In this document: piece after piece, positions 25,172 through 34,712 of the stretch
Position numbering within the stretch: position 1 is the first letter of the stretch
How the letters are laid out: each line of letters starts with the position of its first letter
From: Streptomyces sp. F63
GTDB taxonomy: Bacteria; Actinomycetota; Actinomycetes; Streptomycetales; Streptomycetaceae
DNA length: 64,000 bases
Assembly: GCF_018070345.1 (NCBI RefSeq)
Contig: NZ_JAGPXX010000028.1
Coordinates: 1-64,000 of the forward strand
Direction: 5' to 3'
The notes under the pieces: generated by a model
Databases searched by the model: none
What the model was told of the DNA's origin: nothing
The model's input: the letters and a program-made list of their open reading frames with translations, nothing else
Translations under genes and position numbers: made by a program

Positions 25172-25951
25172 TCACATGGCCTCCAGTGCGGCTCGGAGCC
25201 GGCGCAGCAGGTCGACGTCCGGGTCCTCGGAGATGTCCGCGACCCAGGCGGGCAGGGCGGGCCGGGGCGGTTGCTCCCCCGGACGGGGCGTTTCGATGTG
25301 GCCCGCCGCCGCGAGCCTGCGGATGTCCAGCAGGGCGTGGAAGGCCGGGCGTCCCAGCAGCCGGGCGATGTCCGCGGGGGTGCGCACCCCGTCCGCGAGG
25401 TCGAGGACGGCCCGCTGCCGGCGGGTGACCGCCGGCGCCCGTATCGGGGCGCGCCGCACCACGGGGGCGGTGTCGACCTGCGGATGCGGCCACACCGCCT
25501 CCAGCAGGGCCCTGCGCCGCCGCGTCTCCCGCTCGACGGCCTCGACGCGCACGGGGCGTACGGGCCCGAGCCAGTGTGCCGCCCCGTGGCGGAAGCGGAC
25601 CGGGCCGCGGCCCGGGGCCAGCGCGAAGTAGGCCGCGTCGAACAGGGCGCCGAGATGGCAGATCTCCAGTTCGCCGCCGGCGAGCCGCCCGCTCTCCACC
25701 AGGAAGCGGCCGACCTCCCGGCGGGCACCGGCTGCCGCGATCGCCTCCCGCCAGCCCTCGGCCGGCAGCCTGCCGCCCGCGGCCAGCAGGATCTCCAGTC
25801 CGGGAGCCACCGGGCTCTCCGCGTGCACGATGCGCCCGTCGACCAGGTAGAGCGTGCCGGACTCCCCGAACAGCGCTCCGGTGGCCCGCCGGGCGGCCAT
25901 GCGGGCCAGCAGCGGGGAGAGCGCCGGCCGTGGCGCGGTCCCGGCCCTCAT
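25172..25951 (-). CDS. DUF4388/PATAN-like protein with a winged-helix-like C-terminus
   Basis: A 259-residue protein. The N-terminal 110 residues (ATGALFGESGTLYLVDGRIVHAESPVAPGLEILLAAGGRL) follow the PATAN/DUF4388 pattern of small beta-sheet domains that associate with GTPase and response-regulator systems. Residues about 165-225 (VTRRQRAVLDLADGVRTPADIARLLGRPAFHALLDIRRLAAAG) look like a winged helix. Its ATG overlaps the stop of the upstream roadblock gene, so the two are co-translated. The family assignment is by pattern and is tentative. Confidence 0.7.
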   Translation of the reverse strand: MRAGTAPRPALSPLLARMAARRATGALFGESGTLYLVDGRIVHAESPVAPGLEILLAAGGRLPAEGWREAIAAAGARREVGRFLVESGRLAGGELEICHLGALFDAAYFALAPGRGPVRFRHGAAHWLGPVRPVRVEAVERETRRRRALLEAVWPHPQVDTAPVVRRAPIRAPAVTRRQRAVLDLADGVRTPADIARLLGRPAFHALLDIRRLAAAGHIETPRPGEQPPRPALPAWVADISEDPDVDLLRRLRAALEAM

Positions 25952-26367
25952 ACCAGGGCCAGCCGTTCGACCAGGTCGCGCAGCCGCAGCCGGGCCAGGG
26001 CCAGGTTTCCCTCGTCGCGTCCGAGCCACAGGTAGACGAAGACACTGTCGTCCAGGGTGTTCTCGACGAAGCGCAGCAGGTGGTAGCCGGTACGGGTGGT
26101 GAGCAGGAGGTCCTCCACGGGGACCGGGCCGGCGCCGGTCCCGGCCTCCCCGCCGTCGGCCCCGTCGTCCTCGGCCGATCCAAAAGCGGTGTGCTCGGCC
26201 GCGAGCCGGGCGAGTTCCGCCATCTCCGCCGCGGTGACCTCGTGGTCACCGTTGGGTGCGTCGCCCGCCGTCCCCAGGGCCAGCCCGCTCGTCCACTCGA
26301 TCACGGCGGCACCCCGCGCCCCGGGCAGCACCATGGCTTCCATCAGGCACTCGTCGATTCCGGGCAC
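25948..26367 (-). CDS. Roadblock/LC7-like protein, first gene of the cluster
   Basis: A 139-residue protein with the same order of elements as the third gene (GARGAAVIEWTSGLALGTAGD..., LLLTTRTGYHLLRFVENTLDDSVFVYLWLGRDEGNLALARLRLRDLVE), plus a disordered acidic/Gly insert at about 80-95. GTG 26367 is preferred because GGGGAGGA lies 8 bases upstream; an in-frame GTG at 26412 adds 15 residues without a ribosome-binding site. Its TGA overlaps the next ATG. Confidence 0.75.
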   Translation of the reverse strand: MPGIDECLMEAMVLPGARGAAVIEWTSGLALGTAGDAPNGDHEVTAAEMAELARLAAEHTAFGSAEDDGADGGEAGTGAGPVPVEDLLLTTRTGYHLLRFVENTLDDSVFVYLWLGRDEGNLALARLRLRDLVERLALV

Positions 26368-26859
26368 GCCGGTGTCCTCCCCATCCCCCAAACGTGCTGA
26401 GACGGCTGTCACCCCGCATCAGTGACCAGGAGGTTACGCAACGTGCCCCACTCGCACGAGAATTCGGGCATTCTCCTGCGGCATATCCAACCGGTCGCAT
26501 AGGGTGACGGCGCCCTCGCTGCGTGCCCGCTCGGCGGTGCTCCGCGCCGGCGCCCGCCGCGCGGGTGTCGGCCCAGGTCGGACGGGGTCCGCCATGACAT
26601 CCCGCCGTGCGGCCGTCAACCGGGCCGGCGGACGGCCGGCGGACAGACGGCGGACAGACGGACGACGGACAGACGGACAGCAGGCAACAGCCAACCGGCG
26701 CGGCGGACGGCGGCGCGGCGGCCCCGGCCGGCACGGAGGTGGCGCCCAGTGGGCGGCTGTGAACAGCGGGTATACGGAAGCCGGCGAAAGTGGAGCCGGA
26801 GCCCGTGCCTGTGCTAGCCCTTGTCGGTGACATCCGGCAGTTGAAGGAAGCGGTGCAGC
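26368..26859. other. Gene-free interval with GGACAGACGG repeats
   Basis: No gene seen. Around 26640-26690, units of about 11 bp containing GGACAGACGG recur four to five times. The interval must hold the promoter of the minus-strand roadblock cluster, but I see no confident -10. Confidence 0.4.
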
Positions 26860-26958
26860 GTGAGCGGTACGTCGATGATCGTCCTGGGGATCGGCTTCTG
26901 CATTGCCCTCTACCTCCTGTTCATGACCCCGAAGGGCGGCGAGAAGGGGGACCTCTGA
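26860..26958 (+). CDS. 32-residue membrane peptide
   Basis: GTG 26860 follows AAGGAAG by 9 bases. The peptide is MSGTSMIVLGIGFCIALYLLF and then MTPKGGEKGDL: one transmembrane helix and a charged hydrophilic tail, the common form of small regulatory membrane peptides. No neighbour is coupled to it. Confidence 0.4.
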   Translation: MSGTSMIVLGIGFCIALYLLFMTPKGGEKGDL

Positions 26959-27219
26959 GCGCACCGGCCACGGCCCGTGGGGAGGCCGGACGGCGCATCG
27001 CGCGAACGCCACAGGCTCCGCCCCCGCACCGCGGAGCCCTCGGATGTCAGTGCCCGGACCTGCGGTCCCGCCATGGGCCACGGAAACCCGCAGCACATCG
27101 GCGCACCCCTACGGCGCGACGGCCCTCGGCGCCGGAGCGGCGAGCGGCCGCCGCCCCGGGACAGCCGAGACGCCACGGACCGCGACGGACCGCGACGGAC
27201 CGTGGCGTCTCCGCGCCTC

Positions 27220-27615
27220 TCACCGGCGGGGAGCGCGCCCGGCCCGGCCGGGATCGTCCCCGGCCGGACGACCGGCTCGGAGCGACCGGCGCAGCGCCTC
27301 CCCCCTCCGGGCCGGGTCGTAGTCCGGCCCGACCCCCTCGACCAGGAAGGCCTCCCCGTCGACGTGCCGGGTGCGCAGCGGCAGGATCTTCTGGTAGCCG
27401 GGCGAGCCGTACCAGGCCCGGGCCTCCTCCACCCCCGGGAACTCGATGACGACCAGCTGCACCGCGCACTCTCCTTCGAGCGACTCGGTCCGCCCTCCGT
27501 GAACGAGGAACCGGCCGGAGTACGGATCGAGCGTGGCCTGGATGCGCTCCACGTAGTCGATGAGGTCGAGGTGCGGACGGACGCCGGTGAAGTGTCCGAT
27601 GGCGTAGGCGGGCAT
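27220..27615 (-). CDS. DUF1330 family protein
   Basis: A 131-residue dimeric alpha/beta-barrel (ferredoxin-like) protein: MPAYAIGHFTGVRPHLDLIDYVERIQATLDPYSGRFLVHGG, then VVIEFPGVEEARAWYGSPGYQKILPLR, the standard DUF1330 pattern with the W/Y-SPxYQ motif. The catalytic role is unknown across the family. The C-terminal 30 residues are Arg/Gly-rich. It starts 100 bases after the SnoaL-like gene and probably shares its transcript. Confidence 0.85.
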   Translation of the reverse strand: MPAYAIGHFTGVRPHLDLIDYVERIQATLDPYSGRFLVHGGRTESLEGECAVQLVVIEFPGVEEARAWYGSPGYQKILPLRTRHVDGEAFLVEGVGPDYDPARRGEALRRSLRAGRPAGDDPGRAGRAPRR

Positions 27616-27715
27616 GGCCCCTCCCGGGATCGTTCGATGGCGGATCGTCGGTACGGCCCCGCGGCGGACCGGCGGCGGGGGGCCGGCCGGTCGGCCGGCG
27701 GTATCCGATATGCCC

Positions 27716-28240
27716 TCAGGAATCGGCACAGTCGGCACCGGGCGTGCAGGCGGCGGCCACGGCGAGGCTGTCCTCGTACACGTGATGCCGGGTGATCAGA
27801 CCGTCCTCGACGGTCAGGCGCAGGGCGAAGGGACTCCGGAAGGTCTTGCCCGTGGCGCCGGCCGTCCCGCCGAGTTCCCCGGTGACCACGGCCTCGGCCC
27901 CGTCGACGACGACGGCGTCCACCGTCGCCCACCCCTCCCCGCTCACGGTGTGTGCGGCGAGGTCGGTCCAGTGCCCGGCCACATCGGCACGGGTCCTGCG
28001 CGGCCGGATCCAGGGGACCGCCGGGTTCGCGGCGACCATCCAGTCGACCTCCTCGGCGTAGAGGGAGGCGATGGCGTCCGGATCGGCCTCCGTCACCCGC
28101 CGCAGAAACTCCCGCACGACCTGCCGGGTGCGGGTCTCCCCGGAGCCCTTCCCGGGGCTGCCGGTGATGCCGGCGGGCGCTGACCCGCCGGGGGCCGTGC
28201 GCGTTCCGCATGCGCCGGAGAGGTTCACCATGCCGGTCAT
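27716..28240 (-). CDS. SnoaL-like / nuclear transport factor 2 fold protein
   Basis: A 174-residue protein. After 35 disordered residues comes a SnoaL-like domain: TRQVVREFLRRVTEADPDAIASLYAEEVDWMVAANPAVPW, later TVDAVVVDGAEAVVTGELGG and ITRHHVYEDSLAVAAA. Such cone-shaped dimers act as isomerases, hydratases or ligand carriers, and the W and H residues lining the pocket fit a small aromatic ligand. No biosynthetic cluster is adjacent, so no substrate can be proposed. Confidence 0.8.
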   Translation of the reverse strand: MTGMVNLSGACGTRTAPGGSAPAGITGSPGKGSGETRTRQVVREFLRRVTEADPDAIASLYAEEVDWMVAANPAVPWIRPRRTRADVAGHWTDLAAHTVSGEGWATVDAVVVDGAEAVVTGELGGTAGATGKTFRSPFALRLTVEDGLITRHHVYEDSLAVAAACTPGADCADS

Positions 28241-28481
28241 ATCGAGCCTTTCCCTGGTTCGGGGGGATTCCTTGCTCCTGTGACGATCCTGCCGCCGGAG
28301 CCGGCCGGGGTCGATTACCTCCCGGGTCATGGGCTGCCTCCCACGTCAGGGGCACAGGCGGGGGCGGGTTCCCGCACGGAGGGGCGGACAGAAGAAACGT
28401 CCATGCGACATACCACCCACTTGGCCCAACGAACGGCGTCTGGAGGGTTACCCGATCATCCGGCGGTGCGTTGTCGCGGTC

Positions 28482-29456
28482 ATGGAGCCGCGGCAGTGGT
28501 GGGAACGGAACACGGTGCTGGCAGAAGCGTTCTGCCGGAGTGACGAACAGGTGCGCTCGGCGCAGGCGATTCTGGACGAGGCCCAGGTGCACAGGTCGCG
28601 CCTGCTGGCGGCGTTCGCCGTCACGGTCGGCAGTGACGGCGCGGTGGCCGGCGTGCTGGGGCTGAACGAACGCGAAGTGCGCGTCGCACGGCGGACGGTG
28701 GGCAAGGAGGACGCCCGCGGGGTGGCGGACGAGCTGCTGACCGCGGCGATGATGCCGGACGAGGCGCGGCTGCCACCGGAGGGGGTGCCGGCGCCCGAGG
28801 CGGTCGCCGCACCGCCCGCGGGGGCGGCCGCCGTGCAGGGGGCCCCCGGCATGGCGGGAACCGCGGCGCCGGCCGGGGTGACGGGGCCCGGGTACGAGGC
28901 CGTCGGCCCGGCGCCCGAGGTGTACGCGGACCCGACGGCGTATCAGCACTACGCCCACGCACACCCGCAGTACCGGCATCAGCAACCGAACCACTCGTAC
29001 CACCAGGAGAACCAGACCCAACCGCCGCCGCAGTCCCAGACGCACGCGTATCCCCAGCAGTCGTATCCCCAGCAGCAGCCGTACCGTGAACCGCGCTGGA
29101 CCGGTGCCATGGACGCGTTGCTCGTCGGCAGCTGGCAGACCGGAGTCGATCTCCAGGTCCTGGCCGCCGAGTTCGGTCTCGACCTGGCCCGGCTGGTCTC
29201 GCGGGCCCAGCAGTTGTCGGCCGAGGGACGGCTCTCGCCGCCCTGGGCGGGCACCGGCCCGGGCGGCGAGCCGCGGTCGGGGCGGCACCGCCGCAGCAGC
29301 ACCGACCTGGACGACGCCTACGACTTCTACGACGCCTACGGCCACCCGGTCCACCCGGGCGCCTGGGAGGTGCCGTCCACCGTGCCCGACGACATGGTCG
29401 CCAGCGTGGGCCAGCAGAGCGGTGTGCCGCACTACACGCACGGTGCCGTCGCGTAA
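28482..29456 (+). CDS. Hypothetical protein with N-terminal helical domain and Q/H/Y-rich linker
   Basis: A 324-residue protein. Residues 1-90 are helical and well ordered (WWERNTVLAEAFCRSDEQVRSAQAILDEAQVHRSRLLAAFAVTVGSDGAVAGVLGLNEREVRVARRTVG), with a possible helix-turn-helix in the last part. Residues about 110-205 are a low-complexity linker rich in Pro, Gln, His and Tyr. A second ordered segment (AMDALLVGSWQTGVDLQVLAAEFGLDLARLVSRAQQLS) also resembles a helix-turn-helix. It may bind DNA. I recall orthologues in streptomycetes but no function. Confidence 0.65.
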   Translation: MEPRQWWERNTVLAEAFCRSDEQVRSAQAILDEAQVHRSRLLAAFAVTVGSDGAVAGVLGLNEREVRVARRTVGKEDARGVADELLTAAMMPDEARLPPEGVPAPEAVAAPPAGAAAVQGAPGMAGTAAPAGVTGPGYEAVGPAPEVYADPTAYQHYAHAHPQYRHQQPNHSYHQENQTQPPPQSQTHAYPQQSYPQQQPYREPRWTGAMDALLVGSWQTGVDLQVLAAEFGLDLARLVSRAQQLSAEGRLSPPWAGTGPGGEPRSGRHRRSSTDLDDAYDFYDAYGHPVHPGAWEVPSTVPDDMVASVGQQSGVPHYTHGAVA

Positions 29457-29577
29457 CGGCCCGTGCCGGGCTCCCGCCGGAACTGATCGCATTCCGACGG
29501 GAGCTGATCGAATTGACGTACGGGCCGGCCGGGTGTCCGCTGGAAGAGCGGGGGCAGCGGGAGAGAGGAGCCGCGCC

Positions 29578-29970
29578 ATGCAGACCCATGCGGAGCGCCA
29601 CGGCACGGCGGCGCACGCCCGGCCCCGTGGGCGCAACATCTGGCGGACACCGGTCGTCACGAGCGCCGTCTTCGGCTTCTACGCCGGCTTCCTCGACCAG
29701 GAGGGCGGCGCCTCACTCGGCAGGGCCTGGCTGCTCGGCATCGTGGCGGGTGTCGCGTTGCTGGCGCTCTGGCTGGCCGTCCACAGCATGCGCGGAAGGA
29801 TGATCCGCGAGGTGCGCTCCCTGCTCTACGGGGCGCTGGCGGGGAGCGCCGTCGGCTTCCTGGTGGGGCTCAGCGGCGCCGCCGTGCTGAAGGCCTCGGC
29901 CATCGGGTTCTTCGTCGGCCTGGGCATGATGATCGCGGTGAACTACCGGCTGTACGGCAGGGTTCGCTGA
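29578..29970 (+). CDS. Small polytopic membrane protein
   Basis: A 130-residue protein with four hydrophobic helices (TSAVFGFYAGFL, LLGIVAGVALLALWLAVH, ALAGSAVGFLVGLSGAAVL, IGFFVGLGMMIAVNY) after a 20-residue basic N-terminus. GAGAGAGGAG lies just upstream of the ATG. No family recognised. Confidence 0.7.
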   Translation: MQTHAERHGTAAHARPRGRNIWRTPVVTSAVFGFYAGFLDQEGGASLGRAWLLGIVAGVALLALWLAVHSMRGRMIREVRSLLYGALAGSAVGFLVGLSGAAVLKASAIGFFVGLGMMIAVNYRLYGRVR

Positions 29971-30221
29971 GGCGAAGCCGTCCCGGCCGGCCGCTGCTCC
30001 GCGCCGCTCCCCGCTTCTCCGCCCCTCGCCCAGCGCCTCCCGTACCGGCCTCCTGCCATCCGCGCGGCCGGGTGCCCGGGCACCCGCGCACCCGCGCACC
30101 CGCGCGCCCGGGGCCACGGCACCGCCGCCGGTGTCCGGCCGCGGCTCCGGCCGGCCGGACACCGATGGGACTGCGGCGGGACGCGGACCGCCGGCCGGCC
30201 CCGTCCCCGGTGACCTGGAGG

Positions 30222-30911
<690 letters not shown>

Positions 30912-31223
30912 GTCGCTCCTGATCCTGAGGGGAGTGGATGGCGGGGATCGCGCGGGTCCCGGGGCCCGTCCCGTCCCCCCGGGCGGCGGACAGCCGGACC
31001 GGCCGCGGTGGGCGGAAGGCCGAGGCATGGCCTCCGCGTCCGGCGGAACGGGGGCGGGGCCGGGGACACGGCCGCCGGGACGGAACCGGGCCCCACGCGG
31101 ACGGTCACCGGGACGCGACGTGATCCGAGGAGGCCGGGACCGGGTGGTCCGAGCGGCCCGGACCGGGTCCGGGTGGTCCGGGCGGGCCGGGACCGGGTGG
31201 TCCGGGCGGGCCGGGGCCGGTGG
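30912..31223. repeat. Intergenic repeats between permease and ATPase genes
   Basis: The ends of two coding genes are separated by 312 bases with no gene. From about 31130 to 31215 the unit CCGGGTGGTCCGGGCGG recurs about four times with small changes. It can fold into GC-rich hairpins and may reduce read-through from the permease gene. Confidence 0.55.
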
Positions 31224-32678
31224 TCAGGTGACGCGGCGGAGGGCGTCGGCCGGGCGCAGCCGGGCGGCGCGCCAGCCGCCGAAGGCTCCGGCGACCAGTC
31301 CGCCGGCCACCGCGAGCCCGACCGCGAGCCCGATGGTGCCGAGGGCGACGGGCGCGGTCAGGGCGATGTCGATGCTCTGCGCCGCGAGCCCGGCGCCGCC
31401 GCCCGGTCCGCCGCCGGGCCCGGCGGCCATCCGGCCGCCGCCGGACAGCCCCGCCCCGCGGGCGAGTTCGGCGGTGAGCCCGGGACTGAGCGCGGTGATG
31501 AGGTAGGCGCCGCCGAGGCCGAGGGCGATGCCGAGGGCCCCGCCGAGAAGTCCGTTGGCCACCGCCTCGCCGACCACCTGCCGGGTCACCCGTCCGCTCT
31601 TCCAGCCCAGTGCCTTGAGGGTGCCGAACTCCCGTACCCGGCGGCTCACCGCGGAGGAGGTCAGCAGCCCGGCCACCAGGAAGGCGGCGGCCAGGACGAC
31701 GGCGGACAGCCACTTCCCGACGCCCGACGCGAGGTCGGAGGCGGTGCTGAGGGAGCCGGCGACGGTCGCGGCCAGATCCTCGGAGGTCGTGACGGTCGTT
31801 CCGGCCACGTTCTTCTGGATGGCGGCCTTCACCGCGCCGATCGCCTGGGAGTCCTCGGCCCGCACGTAGACCGTGGTGATCTCGTCCTTCGCGTCGGACA
31901 GGGTCTGGGCCCGCCGCAGCGGGATGTAGACGTCGGCGGCGGCCGAACCGCTGTCGGCGGTCGCGATGCCGACGATCTCGAACTCCGTGCCCTTGACGGA
32001 GATCTCGTCGCCGACGGCGAGGTCCTCCCGCTGGGCGTAGGCGTGGTCGACGACGGCGACCTCGGCGTTCGTCTCGCCGCCGGTGAAGGCGCGCCCCTCG
32101 GTGAGGGCGGAGGAGGTCAGCGGTCCGAGGGCGGGCTCGGTGACGTCGGTGCCGTAGACGGTGAAGGATTCGATGCCGAAGTCGGCGCCCCCGCCGCGGA
32201 CTTCGCCCCCGCCCCGGCCGCTGCCGCCGCCCCCGGGCCCGGTGCCCGGCGCGGCGCCGATCTCGCCGCGCTCGAAGCTGCCGCTGATCTTCAGGTTCAC
32301 CAGGCTGAGGCCGCCCACCGCGTCGGCGACGCCCTCCTGCCCGGCCACCTTCCCCACGGTGTCCGCGTCGAGCGTCTCGAAGCCCTGCACCATCAGCCGG
32401 CCGTCGCTCTGCTCCTCGCCCTCCTCGCCGGCGTCGAAGCGGAAACGGGGGCGCTGCGGGGCCTCGCCCTCCTCGGGCTGCTCCTGTGCCTTGGTGACGG
32501 TCATGTCGGTGCCGAGTCCGTACAGCGACTCCAGGACCCGGGCCTGGGCCTGCTTCATCCCCGCGGAGACGGACGTGACGACGATGACGAGGGCGATGCC
32601 CAGCGCGAGGCCGGAGGCGACGACGAGCGCCGCTTTCCTGCGGCGGCGCAGCTCGCGCCGTAGGTAGGTGAGGAACAT
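31224..32678 (-). CDS. MacB-like/FtsX-domain ABC transporter permease
   Basis: A 484-residue permease. A first helix (residues about 17-35, ALVVASGLALGIALVIVVT) precedes a large extracytoplasmic MacB-type domain, with a Gly-rich insert near residue 150. Three C-terminal helices follow (WLSAVVLAAAFLVAGLLTSSAVS, LGGALGIALGLGGAYLIT, LGTIGLAVGLAVAGGLVAGAFGGW), including the RRVREFGTLKALGW segment that contacts the ATPase. Together with the ATPase gene downstream it forms a tripartite-like exporter lacking any visible adaptor. ATG 32678 starts before the first basic stretch. Confidence 0.9.
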   Translation of the reverse strand: MFLTYLRRELRRRRKAALVVASGLALGIALVIVVTSVSAGMKQAQARVLESLYGLGTDMTVTKAQEQPEEGEAPQRPRFRFDAGEEGEEQSDGRLMVQGFETLDADTVGKVAGQEGVADAVGGLSLVNLKISGSFERGEIGAAPGTGPGGGGSGRGGGEVRGGGADFGIESFTVYGTDVTEPALGPLTSSALTEGRAFTGGETNAEVAVVDHAYAQREDLAVGDEISVKGTEFEIVGIATADSGSAAADVYIPLRRAQTLSDAKDEITTVYVRAEDSQAIGAVKAAIQKNVAGTTVTTSEDLAATVAGSLSTASDLASGVGKWLSAVVLAAAFLVAGLLTSSAVSRRVREFGTLKALGWKSGRVTRQVVGEAVANGLLGGALGIALGLGGAYLITALSPGLTAELARGAGLSGGGRMAAGPGGGPGGGAGLAAQSIDIALTAPVALGTIGLAVGLAVAGGLVAGAFGGWRAARLRPADALRRVT

Positions 32679-32857
32679 GCGGTGACGGTAGGAAGCCGCG
32701 GTGAGGGAGGTCTGAGGCCCCGATGAGAGCCGGGTGAGAATCCACGGCGGTGGCGCGCGGCCCGCCCGGGAAACGGTGCGGGACGGCACGCAGGCGGGGG
32801 ACGCCGGGAAGCGGGTGCGGGGGAGGGCACGGGGGCACGGGGGCACGGGAACACGAA

Positions 32858-32900
32858 CGCCGGGCGGTGGCCGACGTTTCCTGTCGGCCACCGCCCGGCG
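32858..32900 (-). terminator. 18-bp perfect hairpin downstream of the L,D-transpeptidase
   Basis: Arms 32858-32875 and 32883-32900 pair perfectly around a 7-nt loop, 77 bases past the stop of the minus-strand transpeptidase gene. It separates that gene from the permease gene downstream on the same strand. Confidence 0.75.
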
Positions 32901-32976
32901 GTGGTGTGGTGCCTTCCGCCCGCCGCGCTCCGCGCCCGCGCGCGGGCCCGTGCGGCCGGACCGCTCCGGCGTGAGA

Positions 32977-34242
32977 TCAGATCGCGCTACCGGCGACCCA
33001 CTCGTTCCAGTCCATGTTCCAGCCGTTGAGGCCGTTGTCCGGGGAGATCTCCTTGTCGGGGGAGTTCTTCACGGTCACGACATCGCCGATGAGCGACTGG
33101 TTGTAGAACCAGGCGCCGTCCTGGCCGGGGTCGTCCGCGCCCTTGACGTCGTTCAGACCGACGCAGCCGTGGCTGGTGTTGGTCTGGCCGAAGATGGAGT
33201 CGGCGCCCCAGTAGTTGCCGTGGATGAAGGTGCCGGAGGTGGAGAGCCGCATGGCGTGCGGCACGTCCTTGATGTCGTACTCGCCCTTGCCGTCGTCGTC
33301 CGTGAAGCCGACGGTGGCGCCGTTCATCCGGGTCTCCTTGAACTTCTCGGAGATCACCATCTGGCCGTTGTACGTCGGGTTCTCGGAGCTGCCCGCGGAG
33401 ATCTTGAACTTCTTGATCTCCTCGCCGTCCCGCACCACCGACATCGTCTTGCTCTTGACGTCGACGGTGGAGACCTGGCTGCGGCCGATCGTGAAGCTGA
33501 ACGACTTGCTCTGGACGCCCTTCACCCCGGGCGACCCCTCGACACCGTCGAGGTTGAGCTTGACGGTGACCGTGGAGCCGGCCTTCCAGTACTCCCTGGG
33601 CCGGAAGTCGAGCCGCTGGGTGCCGAACCAGTGACCGACGACCTCCTGGCCGCTGGTGGTGTTGACCTCGATCGCGGACTGCACGGCCTTCTTGTTCTGG
33701 ATGCTCTTGTCGAAGTTGATCGACACGGGCATCCCGACGCCCACGGTGGAGTCGGCCTCGGGCGTGTAGTAGCCCAGGAAGCTGTTGTCCGGCGAGACGG
33801 TGGTGAAGGAGGAGTGCTCGGTGGCCTTGCGGCCCTCCGCGTCCTCCGCGGTGGCGGTGATCTTGTACTTGGTCGACCGCTCCAGGGCGCCGTCCGGCTT
33901 CCAGCTCTTGCCGTCGGCGGACAGGGTTCCGGGGACCTCCGCGCCGGACGCGACGGCCGTCATCGACACCGCGGAGAGCTTGCCCTTGGTGACGGTGACC
34001 TTGACGTCGTTGTTGATGCCGGCGTTGTCGGTGCCGTTCTTGGGGGTGATCCTTATTCGGGCGTCCGAGGCGTCCTTGGCAGCCGCCCGGTCGACCTGCG
34101 ACTGCTTTGCGCCGTCGCCGCTGTCCCCGCCCTTGCCGTCGGAGTCAGCGCTGCCGCCACCCCCGCAGGCGGTGAGCGTCAGCACGCCGCTGAGCAGCGC
34201 GGCGGCGGCGACGACCGCTTTCCGCCGCTTACCTGTCGTCAT
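32977..34242 (-). CDS. Lipoprotein L,D-transpeptidase with Ig-like domains
   Basis: An extracytoplasmic enzyme that makes 3-3 cross-links in peptidoglycan. The 421-residue precursor has a lipoprotein signal (LLSGVLTLTAC, lipobox cysteine) followed by a Gly/Ser/Asp linker, two Ig-like beta domains (about 55-270) and a YkuD catalytic domain with HGNYW...TSHGCVGLND, the conserved His and Cys. The C-terminal extension after the domain ends in a WNMDWNEWV segment, typical of actinobacterial enzymes. I chose ATG 34242 because GGAGAA lies 7 bases upstream; ATG 34257 is also possible. Confidence 0.9.
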   Translation of the reverse strand: MTTGKRRKAVVAAAALLSGVLTLTACGGGGSADSDGKGGDSGDGAKQSQVDRAAAKDASDARIRITPKNGTDNAGINNDVKVTVTKGKLSAVSMTAVASGAEVPGTLSADGKSWKPDGALERSTKYKITATAEDAEGRKATEHSSFTTVSPDNSFLGYYTPEADSTVGVGMPVSINFDKSIQNKKAVQSAIEVNTTSGQEVVGHWFGTQRLDFRPREYWKAGSTVTVKLNLDGVEGSPGVKGVQSKSFSFTIGRSQVSTVDVKSKTMSVVRDGEEIKKFKISAGSSENPTYNGQMVISEKFKETRMNGATVGFTDDDGKGEYDIKDVPHAMRLSTSGTFIHGNYWGADSIFGQTNTSHGCVGLNDVKGADDPGQDGAWFYNQSLIGDVVTVKNSPDKEISPDNGLNGWNMDWNEWVAGSAI

Positions 34243-34712
34243 CACACGCTTCTCCATCACTACTGTCCCCGGGTCGCGTGCCGGACGCCGCAAGCGACTC
34301 CCGGCCAGTGCCTAAAAAGAACACCTGGACCCGCCGACCCGTTCCACGGGCCTCGGAAGTGTGGCGCACGCCACGTGCTCCGCCGGTCCGGACACGACCC
34401 TCCGAAGAGTGACCGGTTGTCCCGGCGCCGTTCCTCACTCCTTCGTGTCGTAGGGCGCCTGCCGTGTGGGGCGCCTGCCCGCGTCCGCGGGTTTCCATCC
34501 ATCCCGGACCGCCCGCTTCCGCGGTTCCGGATGCCCGGCCCCGCGGCGGCCGGACATCCCAACTGCCGCGAAACACACCAGGAGCGGACGATCCACGGCA
34601 GGCGGGGCACTGGTGAGAGTACCGCTCGGCTCCCGGACTTTCCCATGACCCGCGCCCTTCACTACTATCGGACCGGCCGCTCAACCAACCTGCATTGCAA
34701 GGGGTCCATGAC
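34243..34712. other. Divergent promoter interval of the transpeptidase and LADTG genes
   Basis: No gene seen in 470 bases. It lies between two divergent envelope genes. TACTAT at 34663-34668 is a good -10 for the plus-strand gene, 45 bases before its GTG. I cannot identify a minus-strand promoter with confidence. Confidence 0.4.
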
